Shown in pieces: positions 1 through 8,140 of a stretch of 64,000 nucleotides of DNA. The DNA comes from Pseudomonadota bacterium (lineage in GTDB: Bacteria; Pseudomonadota; Gammaproteobacteria; Burkholderiales; Burkholderiaceae_B), in assembly GCA_023440825.1 (NCBI GenBank), contig JAEXRL010000011.1, positions 1-64,000 on the forward strand, given 5' to 3'. The notes under the pieces were generated by a model. That model did not search any database and had not been told where the DNA came from. It saw only the letters and a list, made by a program, of their open reading frames with translations. A program made the position numbers and the translations under genes. Positions within the stretch are counted from its first letter, which is position 1. Each line of letters opens with the position of its first letter.

Positions 1-408
1 CAAATGCACCATCGCCCCCTCGCGCCCAATCGACCCACCCGAAGCAACGGTAAACAAAGACGAGCTAGAGCGCAGCAAACCTTCGCGCACAGACAAACGC
101 CCATCGCCAATCGCCACCGCTTCCATATAGTCGGATTTTGCACCGGTAGAGTACCGGGCCGCTAGACTCAGCAAGCAGCCTGCTACCAAGCCTCCCATGA
201 CGGGGAATGCTATACGCATCGTCCAGTGCAAGGTTTTTGTAACCTGCACAATGCCCCCATCCTGCCCCGTCACCAAGCGCTGAATCAGCCCCATGCCCTC
301 GTGAAAGGCGATCGTACTTAAGGCACCCAAGACCCCCACCAATACCGCCCAGCACAACATCGCCGGCATATCCGACAACCACAGCAAGCCCTGTAAACGC
401 TTGCGCAT
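1..408 (-). CDS. CLC-family chloride channel / Cl-/H+ antiporter, N-terminal part (cut by window edge)
   Basis: This is the N-terminal 136 residues of a CLC-type anion channel or Cl-/H+ antiporter of the inner membrane; the rest lies before base 1. The visible part has hydrophobic segments separated by polar loops. It ends with the CLC selectivity-filter signature GSxGREG (read as GGSIGREGAMVHL), whose glutamate is the gating/proton glutamate in this family. I place the start at the ATG ending at 408 (MRKRLQGLLW). An in-frame TTG at 434 would add nine residues. The gene follows the CydB-like gene by 32 bases on the same strand, so the two are probably cotranscribed. The frame is open from 408 to base 1. 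ClcA and ClcB cannot be told apart from this fragment. Confidence 0.85.
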   Translation of the reverse strand, partial: MRKRLQGLLWLSDMPAMLCWAVLVGVLGALSTIAFHEGMGLIQRLVTGQDGGIVQVTKTLHWTMRIAFPVMGGLVAGCLLSLAARYSTGAKSDYMEAVAIGDGRLSVREGLLRSSSSLFTVASGGSIGREGAMVHL

Positions 409-440
409 GGATAAGACAGAGTGAGTTACATTCAATGGAG

Positions 441-1490
441 TCAGCCCTTAAAGCTGGGTGGCAGTGGAGGCTGGGACAAACCAAACATGCGCCAATAAAC
501 CCAAATATTGAAGATTAAAATAATGGGTAATGCTATCAGACTGGCAGTCAAAATAAAGCTCAGCGTAGATACCGACGCGGCCGCATCCCAAATGGTCAGC
601 TCATCCAAAATTAAAAACGGAAAAAAACTAAAGGCCAGACCGCTTAACACCGCAATCATAATAAAGAGGGTCAGCAAAAAAGGCAGTGCCGTCGTGCGAT
701 AGCTGCTATTAATCATGCGCTGCAAGCACATTTCAATGGAAACAAAGCCCAAGAGTATGGCTGCCCATAAAAACAACACCGCTCCCCAATACGGGCCATC
801 GCTCCACTTTAGCAACACACCGGCATTAACAAAGGCCAGCACGACTGAAATTGCCACCGCTCCGGCAGCAAACCAACGCACAGAACGGCGTCCCCAAATG
901 ACTGCTCGCGCCCGTAGCTCACCGGCCTCGCGCATGATTAACCAGCTCGCCCCTAACAAGGCATAGGCCGCGAGGGCACAAAAACCCATAAACACACTGA
1001 ACCAGACATACCCTGAAGCGCTTTGAAAGCCAACCGCCAACTGCGCCAGCAGCAAACCATGCGAAAACGCGGTGAGCACAGAGCCTAGACCAAAACACCG
1101 CTGCCACTGTGCCTGATATTCTTGTGGTGCACGCAAACGGAACTCGAACGCCACAGAGCGCAGAAACACCCCTGCCGCCAACATACAAAGCGGCAAGTAC
1201 AAAGCCTGCATGATTGTGCCCCAGGCTTTGGGAAATGCGCAGACAAACAAGCCCAGACCCAAAAATAGCCAAAACTCATTTGCATCACGCCAAGGGCTTA
1301 ACAGGGACATCATGCGTGGCCGTAAATACGCGGGCGCAAACAAACTTAACACGCCCACACCAATATCAAAGCCATCCAGCACAATGCCCGCCAGCGACAC
1401 CACAAAAAATAGCAACACAAAAGCCAGTGGCAACCAAAAAGCAGGGTCTGTTGCTCCCAGTCCGACCAAATTGGCAAAAGAATCTATCAT
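441..1490 (-). CDS. cytochrome bd-like quinol oxidase subunit II (CydB family)
   Basis: Polytopic membrane protein of 349 residues that matches CydB along its length. The N-terminal region carries the family motif LDGFDIGVGVL, then a PWRDANEFWL segment equivalent to the 'HWDGNQVWL' region of E. coli CydB. The C-terminus has LTIWDAAASVSTL followed by the last helix and the W.YW.MFG ending. CydB binds no heme itself and acts as scaffold for subunit I in the bd oxidase complex. The start is the ATG at 1488-1490, which overlaps the TGA of the upstream CydA-like gene (ATGA), indicating translational coupling. A longer reading to 1619 would run into the CydA-like gene and is rejected. The assignment to the fold is firm. 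Whether the complex is an oxidase is uncertain because its partner lacks the usual heme ligands. Confidence 0.87.
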   Translation of the reverse strand: MIDSFANLVGLGATDPAFWLPLAFVLLFFVVSLAGIVLDGFDIGVGVLSLFAPAYLRPRMMSLLSPWRDANEFWLFLGLGLFVCAFPKAWGTIMQALYLPLCMLAAGVFLRSVAFEFRLRAPQEYQAQWQRCFGLGSVLTAFSHGLLLAQLAVGFQSASGYVWFSVFMGFCALAAYALLGASWLIMREAGELRARAVIWGRRSVRWFAAGAVAISVVLAFVNAGVLLKWSDGPYWGAVLFLWAAILLGFVSIEMCLQRMINSSYRTTALPFLLTLFIMIAVLSGLAFSFFPFLILDELTIWDAAASVSTLSFILTASLIALPIILIFNIWVYWRMFGLSQPPLPPSFKG

Positions 1491-2788
1491 GCTCGTCCCC
1501 GATGACGCGCGACGGGTACAACGCCAAAACGCACCACATGGCGCACCATGCGGTAAAACCCATAAAAACACACTATATAGACAAACAACAACATGAGTGT
1601 GCCCAAACCAAGTGTCCAAACACTGTGCCTGGCCATCACATCGGTAAACAACACCTGCTCACCAATGATATACGGTGCCGTACCAAAAAATACAAAGGCC
1701 GCGCCACCTAATAAGGTCAGCCAACTTAACCCGGGCGCCCACGTTAATAATTGACGAGTGCTATGTGACAAGGCGTGTGGATCAAATCCGAACCTGAATA
1801 AGCGCAACAGCGTCCAGCTTCCTAATACCAGTAAAAAAGCCCCAGATATCATCGCCAAACGATAAGACCAGATTGCCAACCACAATACAGGAGCGGCAGA
1901 TTCTTGAGCCTGCGCAACGTTAGACGGAGCTGCCATCGTCTGTGCATCCCATAGCTCGGTCTCGGGCAGATTTTCGAGCGCATCCGCATCACTGTCCTGC
2001 ACCGCCTGCACGGCTAGCACGGCTTGCGATACCGCATCGGGCAGCCCTGTAGTAACTGGCCAAGCATAATGACTGCTCACCAGTGCCAACTGGCTACACA
2101 AAGCCAAGACCGCAATCCATGAGCCCGTTTTTAATGCCAGACGCTCACTTTCACTGGCGGGCCTGCGCATAGTCTGCCAGGCAATCAAGCCAATCAAAAA
2201 ACCGGCTACCACCGTAAAGCTACTAGCAAAAAACAGGGCGGCATACCGGAGTAAAGCGGGTGTACGTAACACCTCTAGCCAATCCACCAGTAAATAACGG
2301 CCGTCTAGTAGGGCAACACCGGTGGGTTCGTGCATCCAGGCCACTAAGGCAAGCAGACACAAGGAACTAAAGCTGACACCAAGCGCCACCATAAAAACAA
2401 CTACCGTATGCATAAAACGGGACAGGTTACGCAAACCAAACAGCATCAAACCCAAAAAGCACGACTTAAAAATAAATAAGCTCAGCATGGCAGCCGCCAG
2501 TAAAGGGCCAGCCACCTCGCCCATCACGGCCATCAGGCCCGGCCACAAACTACCAAATTGAATCAATACCGGCATAGCCGCCGCAAAGCTTACAATAAAG
2601 GCTAGGGCAAACACCCTGACCCAAAACCGGTAAGCGCCCATCCAGGCATCGCGCGCTTTGCCATAGGTTCTGATACGGAAGTAAAACAGCACCCACGACA
2701 AACCCAGCTCCAATGCCATAAACAAGAGCATGAAAGCCAGGCTAATGAAAAATTGCGTCTGCGAGAGATAAAGGGCGTAATGCGTCAT
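1487..2788 (-). CDS. divergent cytochrome bd subunit I-like protein (CydA/CioA family) lacking canonical heme ligands
   Basis: A 433-residue polytopic membrane protein recognisable as subunit I of bd quinol oxidases by its N-terminal half: LSQTQF at the start, RFWVRVFAL, FLGLMLFG, VALGVSFSSL, WMHEPTG and VDWLEVL all line up with CioA/CydA. The hallmark residues are changed. Aligning by hand to E. coli CydA, His19 falls on Met20, Glu99 on Ala100, Glu107 on Lys108 and His186 on Leu185. The GRQPW motif is replaced by GTAPY, and the long Q-loop is shortened to a low-complexity Asp/Glu/Ala segment around residues 255-290. The position of Met393 is ambiguous (RLAM). It is the first gene of an operon with the CydB-like gene and the CLC gene, divergent from glnS. 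It may be an ancient heme-poor paralogue with a new role; it should not be assumed to reduce oxygen. Confidence 0.8.
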   Translation of the reverse strand: MTHYALYLSQTQFFISLAFMLLFMALELGLSWVLFYFRIRTYGKARDAWMGAYRFWVRVFALAFIVSFAAAMPVLIQFGSLWPGLMAVMGEVAGPLLAAAMLSLFIFKSCFLGLMLFGLRNLSRFMHTVVVFMVALGVSFSSLCLLALVAWMHEPTGVALLDGRYLLVDWLEVLRTPALLRYAALFFASSFTVVAGFLIGLIAWQTMRRPASESERLALKTGSWIAVLALCSQLALVSSHYAWPVTTGLPDAVSQAVLAVQAVQDSDADALENLPETELWDAQTMAAPSNVAQAQESAAPVLWLAIWSYRLAMISGAFLLVLGSWTLLRLFRFGFDPHALSHSTRQLLTWAPGLSWLTLLGGAAFVFFGTAPYIIGEQVLFTDVMARHSVWTLGLGTLMLLFVYIVCFYGFYRMVRHVVRFGVVPVARHRGRA

Positions 2789-2899
2789 AATGTGAGGTAG
2801 TTTAGAGCCACTTGCTTATTTGTGCTTAACAAAGAAGCAGACAAAATCAGAACGTGGCAAAATAATCCATTAGCCTGTTGCTTCTTTTTATTAATTTGT

Positions 2900-4657
2900 A
2901 TGACATCAGCCTCTACTCCCGCACCTGTCTCTAATTTTTTACGTACAGTAATCGATCAGGATCTGGCATCCGGTCGCTACGCCCAGAAAACCTGGGCTGG
3001 CCAACCTGGCCCTGCGTCAGTACAAGCTGCTGCCCCCCTTGACCCAGCACGCATACGTACCCGCTTTCCTCCCGAGCCCAACGGCTACCTGCACATCGGA
3101 CACGCGAAAAGCATATTCCTGAACTTTAGCATTGCTCAAGACTATCAGGGAGCCTGCCATTTACGCTTTGATGATACCAACCCTGAAAAAGAAGAGCAGG
3201 AATACGTAGACGCCATCATAGACATGGTCAAATGGATGGGATTCGACTGGACCTACCAGGACGAAGAGAATCTGTACTTTGCCAGCGACTATTTCGAATA
3301 TATGTACCAATTTGCCGAGGCACTGGTACAAGGTGGTTACGCCTATGTCGATGAGCAAAATGCTGACGAAATGCGGGCCACCCGCGGCACCCTGACTGAA
3401 AAAGGTACGAACTCGCCTTGGCGCGACCGCCCCGCCGACGAATCCTTGCGACTATTACGTGAAATGCGTGATGGACAGCACCCCGACGGAAGTCTGGCAT
3501 TGCGCGCAAAAATTGATATGGGTTCACCCAATATCAATATGCGCGATCCCGTCTTGTATCGTATTCGTCACGTTGAGCACCACCGTACTGGCAATAAGTG
3601 GTGTATTTACCCCATGTACAGTTGGGCTCATCCGGTCGAAGACGCTCTGGAGCGTATTAGCCACAGTTTTTGCACACTGGAATTCGAAGACCAGCGTCCT
3701 TTTTATAACTGGATTCTGGAACGCTTGGTTGAACTAGGTCAGCTTAGCGACCCCTTGCCCCAGCAATACGAGTTTTCTCGCCTCAATCTGTCTTATGTCG
3801 TCACCAGCAAGCGCAAGCTACGCCAACTGGTACAAGAAAATCATGTTGCAGGCTGGGACGACCCACGCATGCCCACCCTAGCGGGGCTACGCCGACGCGG
3901 CTATACACCAGGTGCCATACGGCTGTTTTGCGAACGCTTGGGCGTATCCAAAGCCGCTCAGCACATCGAGTACAGCGTGCTGGAGCAGGCACTGCGTGAA
4001 GACTTAGACCCCATTGCCGATCGTGCCGTGGCGGTGCTGGATCCCATTAAGCTCATCATCACCAACTACCCCAGCGATCAGCAAGAACTGTGCTCGGCCC
4101 CTCGTAATCCGCACCAGCCTGAAAGCGGAAGACGCGAGTTTCCCTTTACACGTGAACTGTACATCGAGCGCGATGACTTCATGGAAGAGCCACCTAAAAA
4201 GTACTTCCGCCTGTTCCCCGGCAACACGGTACGCCTTAAGTACGCCTACGTGATCACCTGCACGGGCTTTGTCAAAGACGAACAGGGACAAATCACCGAA
4301 GTGCATGCCGAGTATCTACCCGATACTAAAAGCGGTACGCCCGGTGCAGACAGCGTGAAAGTAAAGGGCAATATCACGTGGGTCAGCGCAGAACATGCCA
4401 TACCCGCGCAGGTTCGTTTGTACGACCGTTTATTCCTCACTGCACAACCTGATGCGGGCGATTTGGACATGCTAGAACAAATCAACCCAGACTCCTTGCG
4501 ACATATTAACGCTTGGCTGGAGCCCGGTATCCAAGCACATCCCGGCACGCATTGGCAATTTGAACGACTGGGCTATTTTGTCGCTGATCGGGAAGAATCC
4601 AGCGTCGAGCATCCCGTCATTAATCGCAGCACAACACTCAGAGACACCTGGATTTAA
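2900..4657 (+). CDS. glnS: glutaminyl-tRNA synthetase
   Basis: Class I aminoacyl-tRNA synthetase that charges tRNA-Gln with glutamine in the cytosol; 585 residues, a normal bacterial GlnRS length. The HIGH signature lies at residues 65-68 in PEPNGYLHIGHAKS, the RFDDTNPEKE motif typical of GlnRS/GluRS follows, and the KMSKS equivalent VTSKRKL lies near residue 300. The C-terminal half is the beta-barrel anticodon-binding region (FPFTRELYIERDDF, LRLKYAY). The start is taken as ATG at 2900 (MTSASTPAPVSNFLRT). An upstream in-frame start at 2822 would add 26 residues without family resemblance. The gene is divergent from the bd-like operon and lies 30 bases upstream of minC, so the two may share a transcript. 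Confidence 0.96.
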   Translation: MTSASTPAPVSNFLRTVIDQDLASGRYAQKTWAGQPGPASVQAAAPLDPARIRTRFPPEPNGYLHIGHAKSIFLNFSIAQDYQGACHLRFDDTNPEKEEQEYVDAIIDMVKWMGFDWTYQDEENLYFASDYFEYMYQFAEALVQGGYAYVDEQNADEMRATRGTLTEKGTNSPWRDRPADESLRLLREMRDGQHPDGSLALRAKIDMGSPNINMRDPVLYRIRHVEHHRTGNKWCIYPMYSWAHPVEDALERISHSFCTLEFEDQRPFYNWILERLVELGQLSDPLPQQYEFSRLNLSYVVTSKRKLRQLVQENHVAGWDDPRMPTLAGLRRRGYTPGAIRLFCERLGVSKAAQHIEYSVLEQALREDLDPIADRAVAVLDPIKLIITNYPSDQQELCSAPRNPHQPESGRREFPFTRELYIERDDFMEEPPKKYFRLFPGNTVRLKYAYVITCTGFVKDEQGQITEVHAEYLPDTKSGTPGADSVKVKGNITWVSAEHAIPAQVRLYDRLFLTAQPDAGDLDMLEQINPDSLRHINAWLEPGIQAHPGTHWQFERLGYFVADREESSVEHPVINRSTTLRDTWI

Positions 4658-4687
4658 TCCTAAACCTTACGATCACAACGCAAGCAA

Positions 4688-5479
4688 GTGAATACTACCT
4701 CTAAAGGGCCTGTGGCCCTGGACTTCAAAAGCGCCACGCTTTATGCGGTGCGCGTTGTACTGCGCAGCTCGGACCTACAAGAGCTGCTCGGCGCGCTTAA
4801 CCAGCGCATGACAGACGCGGGTTCGTTCTTTCAGGGCGAGCCTGTCGTCATCGACGCTACGCAATTAAATAGTGAAACCGGGCAAGACATAGATTGGGAC
4901 ACCTTGATCGCCGCCTTGCGCGAGCATCAGCTACACCCCGTGGGTGTCTGCGTAGGCCCCGAACTGCTGGACCAAGCGCTAAGCAGTGGACTGCCCAACG
5001 TAGAATTATCCAGCCCACCCAGCCGCCCTGCCCCGGAACCTACGCCGGAACAAGAAGTGCCGGTGATCACCGCCATTAATACAGCTCCTGTTGCCACAGG
5101 GCAGGCGATCACCCCCGAACCGGTCACCGTTCAAGTGCCTGCACCGGCTGCCATGACCATCAGTCGGCAACTGCGCTCCGGGCAGCGTATTTATGCTCGT
5201 GACACCGACCTGATCATCATCGGTGCCGTCAGCCAAGGCGCCGAGGTGATTGCCGATGGCAACATTCACGTCTACGGCCCCTTACGAGGTAAAGCTATGG
5301 CAGGTGCACGAGGTGACACTAACGCCCGTATCTACACCACCGAACTCGATCCCGAGCTCATTGCGATCGCCGGCGTGTATCGCATCATTGAGACGCGTCT
5401 TGAAGCAGAATTGCGCAATAAGCCCGCCATTATTTCTCTTCAAGATGAAAAACTTGAAATCCAGCCCTTGGCAAATTAA
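4688..5479 (+). CDS. minC: septum site-determining protein MinC
   Basis: Inhibitor of FtsZ polymerisation that, with MinD, blocks division near the cell poles. The 263-residue protein has the MinC_N domain (FKSATLYAVRVVLRSSD...) and, after a Pro/Ala/Thr-rich linker (about residues 108-160), the MinC_C beta-helix domain with LRSGQRIYARDTDLIIIGAV, NIHVYGPLRGKAMAG and the ending KNL-like LEIQPLAN. The linker is long and repetitive, which is common in betaproteobacterial MinC. The start is a GTG at 4688; no ATG fits the family start better. It heads the canonical minC-minD-minE order, with an unusually long 168-base gap before minD. Confidence 0.95.
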   Translation: MNTTSKGPVALDFKSATLYAVRVVLRSSDLQELLGALNQRMTDAGSFFQGEPVVIDATQLNSETGQDIDWDTLIAALREHQLHPVGVCVGPELLDQALSSGLPNVELSSPPSRPAPEPTPEQEVPVITAINTAPVATGQAITPEPVTVQVPAPAAMTISRQLRSGQRIYARDTDLIIIGAVSQGAEVIADGNIHVYGPLRGKAMAGARGDTNARIYTTELDPELIAIAGVYRIIETRLEAELRNKPAIISLQDEKLEIQPLAN

Positions 5480-5647
5480 GCTGTACATGGCTTGATGTAA
5501 TGTATAAATGTGGCATAACCGTGTGAAAAGCAAGTTTTGATAAGTTTTGTTGCCAAGCAATCGCTCCTTCGAGCAGTGCAAAGCAAAAATCAAGCCGGTT
5601 ATGCTTTACGATAATGTGACTTAAAAAACAAAAGGAAGTTGATTGTC

Positions 5648-6463
5648 ATGGCGCGTATTGTTGTGGTGACATCAGGAAAAGGTGGTGTGGGTAAAACCAC
5701 AACCAGTGCAAGCTTTGCATCAGGACTGGCTATGCGTGGTCACAAAACCGTAGTCATAGATTTCGATGTAGGCTTGCGTAATCTGGACTTAATCATGGGC
5801 TGTGAACGCCGCGTCGTGTATGACTTCGTTAACGTCATACAAGGTGAGGCCAGCCTGAACCAAGCCCTTATCCGTGATAAACAGCTAGAAAATTTATATA
5901 TCCTGCCGGCCTCACAAACCCGGGACAAAGACGCGCTAACCAAAGAGGGCGTGGAAAAGGTTCTGGAAGAGCTCAAAGGGATGGACTTCGAGTACATCGT
6001 TTGCGACTCGCCTGCTGGTATAGAGACCGGCGCACTCATGGCCGCTTACTTTGCCGACGACGCCTTGGTCGTCACGAATCCTGAGGTCTCCTCAGTTCGC
6101 GACTCCGACCGTATACTCGGTATTTTGTCAGCCAAATCACGCCGCGCTGAAAAAAGCGAAGAGCCTGTTAAAGAATTCCTGCTGCTCACCCGCTACTGCC
6201 CCAAGCGTGTATCGGATGGCGAGATGCTGTCTCTGAAAGACGTAGAGGACATCTTGCGAATTAAGCTAATTGGCGTTACCCCAGAATCTGAAACCGTGCT
6301 GCAAGCGTCTAACCAAGGGGTACCTGTCATCCACCTGCGCGACAGCGATGTAGCACGCTCCTACGACGATATCGTGGCACGCTACTTAGGTGAAGAACGC
6401 CCCCTACGCTTTGTCGACTACGAAAAACCAGGGCTTCTGAAACGTCTGTTTGGAGGAAAGTAA
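5648..6463 (+). CDS. minD: septum site-determining ATPase MinD
   Basis: Membrane-associated ParA/MinD-type ATPase that recruits MinC and oscillates under the action of MinE. The deviant Walker A motif GKGGVGKT is at residues 10-17, the VIDFDVGLRNLD segment follows, and YIVCDSPAGIE is the Walker B-like region. The C-terminus LLKRLFGGK is the amphipathic membrane-targeting helix. Length is 271 residues, as in E. coli (270). The start is the ATG at 5648, preceded by AGGAAG at a good distance; an upstream TTG at 5639 is in frame but sits too close to that site. minE follows after one base. The 168-base gap upstream leaves room for a separate promoter. Confidence 0.97.
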   Translation: MARIVVVTSGKGGVGKTTTSASFASGLAMRGHKTVVIDFDVGLRNLDLIMGCERRVVYDFVNVIQGEASLNQALIRDKQLENLYILPASQTRDKDALTKEGVEKVLEELKGMDFEYIVCDSPAGIETGALMAAYFADDALVVTNPEVSSVRDSDRILGILSAKSRRAEKSEEPVKEFLLLTRYCPKRVSDGEMLSLKDVEDILRIKLIGVTPESETVLQASNQGVPVIHLRDSDVARSYDDIVARYLGEERPLRFVDYEKPGLLKRLFGGK

Positions 6464-6464
6464 T

Positions 6465-6749
6465 ATGTCTTTCCTGTCCTTTCTGCTGGGCCATAAAAAA
6501 ACATCAGCTTCAGTCGCCAAAGATCGACTGCAGTTGATACTTATTAACGAACGGGGCCGCGGCGGCATCGCCCCCGACTACCTGCCACGCCTGCAAAAAG
6601 AGCTGATTGAAGTCATTTCTCGCTACGTGAGCATTAACCCTGACGATATCAAAGTCAATCTGGATCGTCAGGATTCCCTAGAAGTACTGGAAGTAAAAAT
6701 CGAAATGCCGCAACTCGACGGCAGCACCCCTGACTCCGGCAATACCTGA
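6465..6749 (+). CDS. minE: cell division topological specificity factor MinE
   Basis: A 94-residue MinE that stimulates the MinD ATPase and confines the MinCD inhibitor to the poles. The N-terminal membrane-binding and MinD-interacting region reads MSFLSFLLGHKK...VAKDRLQLILINERG. The topological-specificity domain (YLPRLQKELIEVISRYVSI and DDIKVNLDRQD) follows. The start is the ATG at 6465, preceded by GGAGG inside the end of minD, so translation is coupled. The last ten residues (DGSTPDSGNT) extend beyond the usual core. A strong terminator follows. Confidence 0.96.
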   Translation: MSFLSFLLGHKKTSASVAKDRLQLILINERGRGGIAPDYLPRLQKELIEVISRYVSINPDDIKVNLDRQDSLEVLEVKIEMPQLDGSTPDSGNT

Positions 6750-6776
6750 TCACGCCCTCAGGGCAATCGTATCCCT

Positions 6777-6820
6777 CAACACCCCAAAGCGCGTTCTAAA
6801 ACGGGCTTTGGGGTGTTGTT
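6777..6820 (+). terminator. rho-independent terminator after minE
   Basis: A perfect 14-base inverted repeat (caacaccccaaagc at 6777-6790 and gctttggggtgttg at 6805-6818) with a 14-base loop, followed by a short T-rich run. It lies 28 bases after the minE stop and closes the glnS-min transcript. Confidence 0.85.
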
Positions 6821-6862
6821 GTTATGTCAGTAACAAGGCTGACAGGGACAAGCACTGCCACG

Positions 6863-7030
6863 CTAAGCGAAAGGATCGGGACTAAGCGGGGCTTGTTCAC
6901 GATCCGTTAAAAAATCGTCAGGAATCGATGTTTGTTGACGCAATTCCCAAAAACGATTCCAGGCAGCCTGCGGATCTAAGGGGCTCGAAGCGGGAATGCC
7001 GGCTAGGGGAGCCTGATCTTTTTCATTCAC
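6863..7030 (-). CDS. 55-residue hypothetical protein with VapB-antitoxin-like tail
   Basis: A short ORF beginning at a GTG (7028-7030) with a good ribosome binding site (AAGGAGA about six bases upstream). The protein starts MNEKDQAPLAG and ends with AAWNRFWELRQ, IPDDFLTDREQAPL and a final PFA. The W..F...(P)DDF..DR.Q pattern with a terminal aromatic recalls the C-terminal toxin-binding tail of some VapB/AbrB-type antitoxins. However, there is no AbrB DNA-binding domain in front and no VapC-like PIN toxin nearby. It could be a remnant, an orphan tail peptide or an unrelated small protein. An in-frame upstream start at 7105 adds 25 residues without a recognisable domain. Function unknown; the ribosome binding site is the main support for expression. 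Confidence 0.45.
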   Translation of the reverse strand: MNEKDQAPLAGIPASSPLDPQAAWNRFWELRQQTSIPDDFLTDREQAPLSPDPFA

Positions 7031-7160
7031 TCTACTCTCCTTTCTACACTGTTCGGCTTGATCATACGGCATGATAACAAGCTTTGAAGGACTAAATTTG
7101 CCCAAATCCCCAGAGTTATGAACGCAAGCTTAGGCGGACTAGCGCCCGTGGCTTGGCCAT

Positions 7161-7199
7161 AAAAAAACGACCGTTCAATACATAGCGAAGCGGTCGTTT
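7161..7199 (-). terminator. rho-independent terminator of the OsmB-like gene
   Basis: Read on the minus strand, AAACGACCG (7199-7191) pairs perfectly with CGGTCGTTT (7173-7165) across a 17-base loop and runs into TTTT (7164-7161). It lies 43 bases downstream of the stop of the lipoprotein gene. Confidence 0.8.
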
Positions 7200-7241
7200 A
7201 ATTGTAATGAGGAGATATAAGCTGAAATACAGCAGAGCTAC

Positions 7242-7469
7242 TTAGCGATTCTTCCCAACCTGATCGCCTATAACACCACCAATCGCGGCTCCGCCCACTG
7301 TGCCAAGCACGCCACCACCAGTAACTACGGCGCCCGCTAAACCACCTAAACCAGCCCCTGTGGCAGTGCTTTTTTGACGATGGCTCATGGAGTCCCAAGA
7401 CGAGCAAGCGCTCATCGCGACAACTAAAACCCCAGCAAGACCAATTTTTGTGTATGTGGCTAATTTCAT
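7242..7469 (-). CDS. osmB: OsmB-like glycine-zipper lipoprotein
   Basis: A 75-residue small lipoprotein. The signal peptide MKLATYTKIGLAGVLVVAMSAC ends in a lipobox (MSAC) with the lipidated cysteine at residue 22. The mature part is a glycine zipper (GAGLGGLAGAVVTGG, GTVGGAAIGGVIGDQVGK) that closely follows E. coli OsmB, an osmotically inducible outer-membrane lipoprotein of unclear function. The start is supported by an AGGGAGAG ribosome binding site eight bases upstream. The gene stands alone with its own terminator. Stress induction is inferred from the family; I do not see a definite promoter. Confidence 0.85.
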   Translation of the reverse strand: MKLATYTKIGLAGVLVVAMSACSSWDSMSHRQKSTATGAGLGGLAGAVVTGGGVLGTVGGAAIGGVIGDQVGKNR

Positions 7470-7594
7470 AATACAACTCTCCCTGAAATAGCAGTTAATG
7501 CTTTTACCTTACATGTATTACAGCGTACTTTGCTATGACTTGGTCCGACGTTTTGTTAAGTAACACTACATTTGTAAATAAGTCGTCTTCTGCT

Positions 7595-8131
7595 TTACTT
7601 GACGAGCTTCAAAACGGCCTTAAAGGCCGGGTTAGCCGGAGTTTCCAACCACTCAAACATAGCCATCTCGGCACTTATACGTTCCAGACCGTGATGATCC
7701 CAGCGCGCTTGGGCTGCGAGCCAGTCGACCTGCCGGCGTGAACCCACACAATCACTGACCAAAACCGGTTCGTAACCATGACTTTTCAGGCTTAAGCCAG
7801 TTTGTAACACGCAAATATGCGACTCCGTGCCAAGAAGCAACACTTTAGGGCGCTGCTTAGGCAAGGAGGGTAGAAAATCGGCTTCACGCGTAGCGTCAAA
7901 GTGCGTTTTATGCAGCACCAGATCAATATGCGGCAACAACGCATCGTGAGTAGGTCCTATTTTGTCTGCCCAGTGCTCGGTCGCCAGCACCGGCACAGCA
8001 CACGCTCTAGCGGCTTGGGCAAGTTTACTAGCCCGTTGTACCAATGCATCGGTATCATGAATTGCAGGCAATAAGCCAGTTTGCATGTCTATGATTAACA
8101 GGATGGACTGATGAGCACTGAGCAAAGACAT
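7595..8131 (-). CDS. isochorismatase-family cysteine hydrolase
   Basis: A 178-residue member of the isochorismatase-like hydrolase superfamily (YcaC type). The catalytic triad is visible: Asp15 in IIDMQ, Lys75 in LHKTHFDA and Cys107 in ESHICVLQT, the last in the usual nucleophile turn. The family includes amidases and hydrolases of small nitrogenous compounds; the substrate cannot be read from the sequence, and the length fits the short single-domain members rather than true isochorismatases. It starts nine bases after the ettA stop on the same strand and is probably cotranscribed with it. Confidence 0.88.
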   Translation of the reverse strand: MSLLSAHQSILLIIDMQTGLLPAIHDTDALVQRASKLAQAARACAVPVLATEHWADKIGPTHDALLPHIDLVLHKTHFDATREADFLPSLPKQRPKVLLLGTESHICVLQTGLSLKSHGYEPVLVSDCVGSRRQVDWLAAQARWDHHGLERISAEMAMFEWLETPANPAFKAVLKLVK

Positions 8132-8140
8132 AAGAACTCC

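Noticed and set aside
65..484. A 139-codon minus-strand ORF at the left edge
   Set aside because: It is out of frame with the CLC reading frame, whose GSxGREG signature identifies the true gene.
2822..2899. N-terminal extension of glnS (26 residues)
   Set aside because: It has no similarity to GlnRS starts, is Cys/Phe-rich and begins at a weak start codon; the ATG at 2900 fits better.
7612..7632. Terminator-like hairpin (cggcctttaaggccg plus TTTT) at the isochorismatase gene end
   Set aside because: It lies inside the coding sequence before the stop and may be chance coding sequence (PAFKAV); not called as a terminator.
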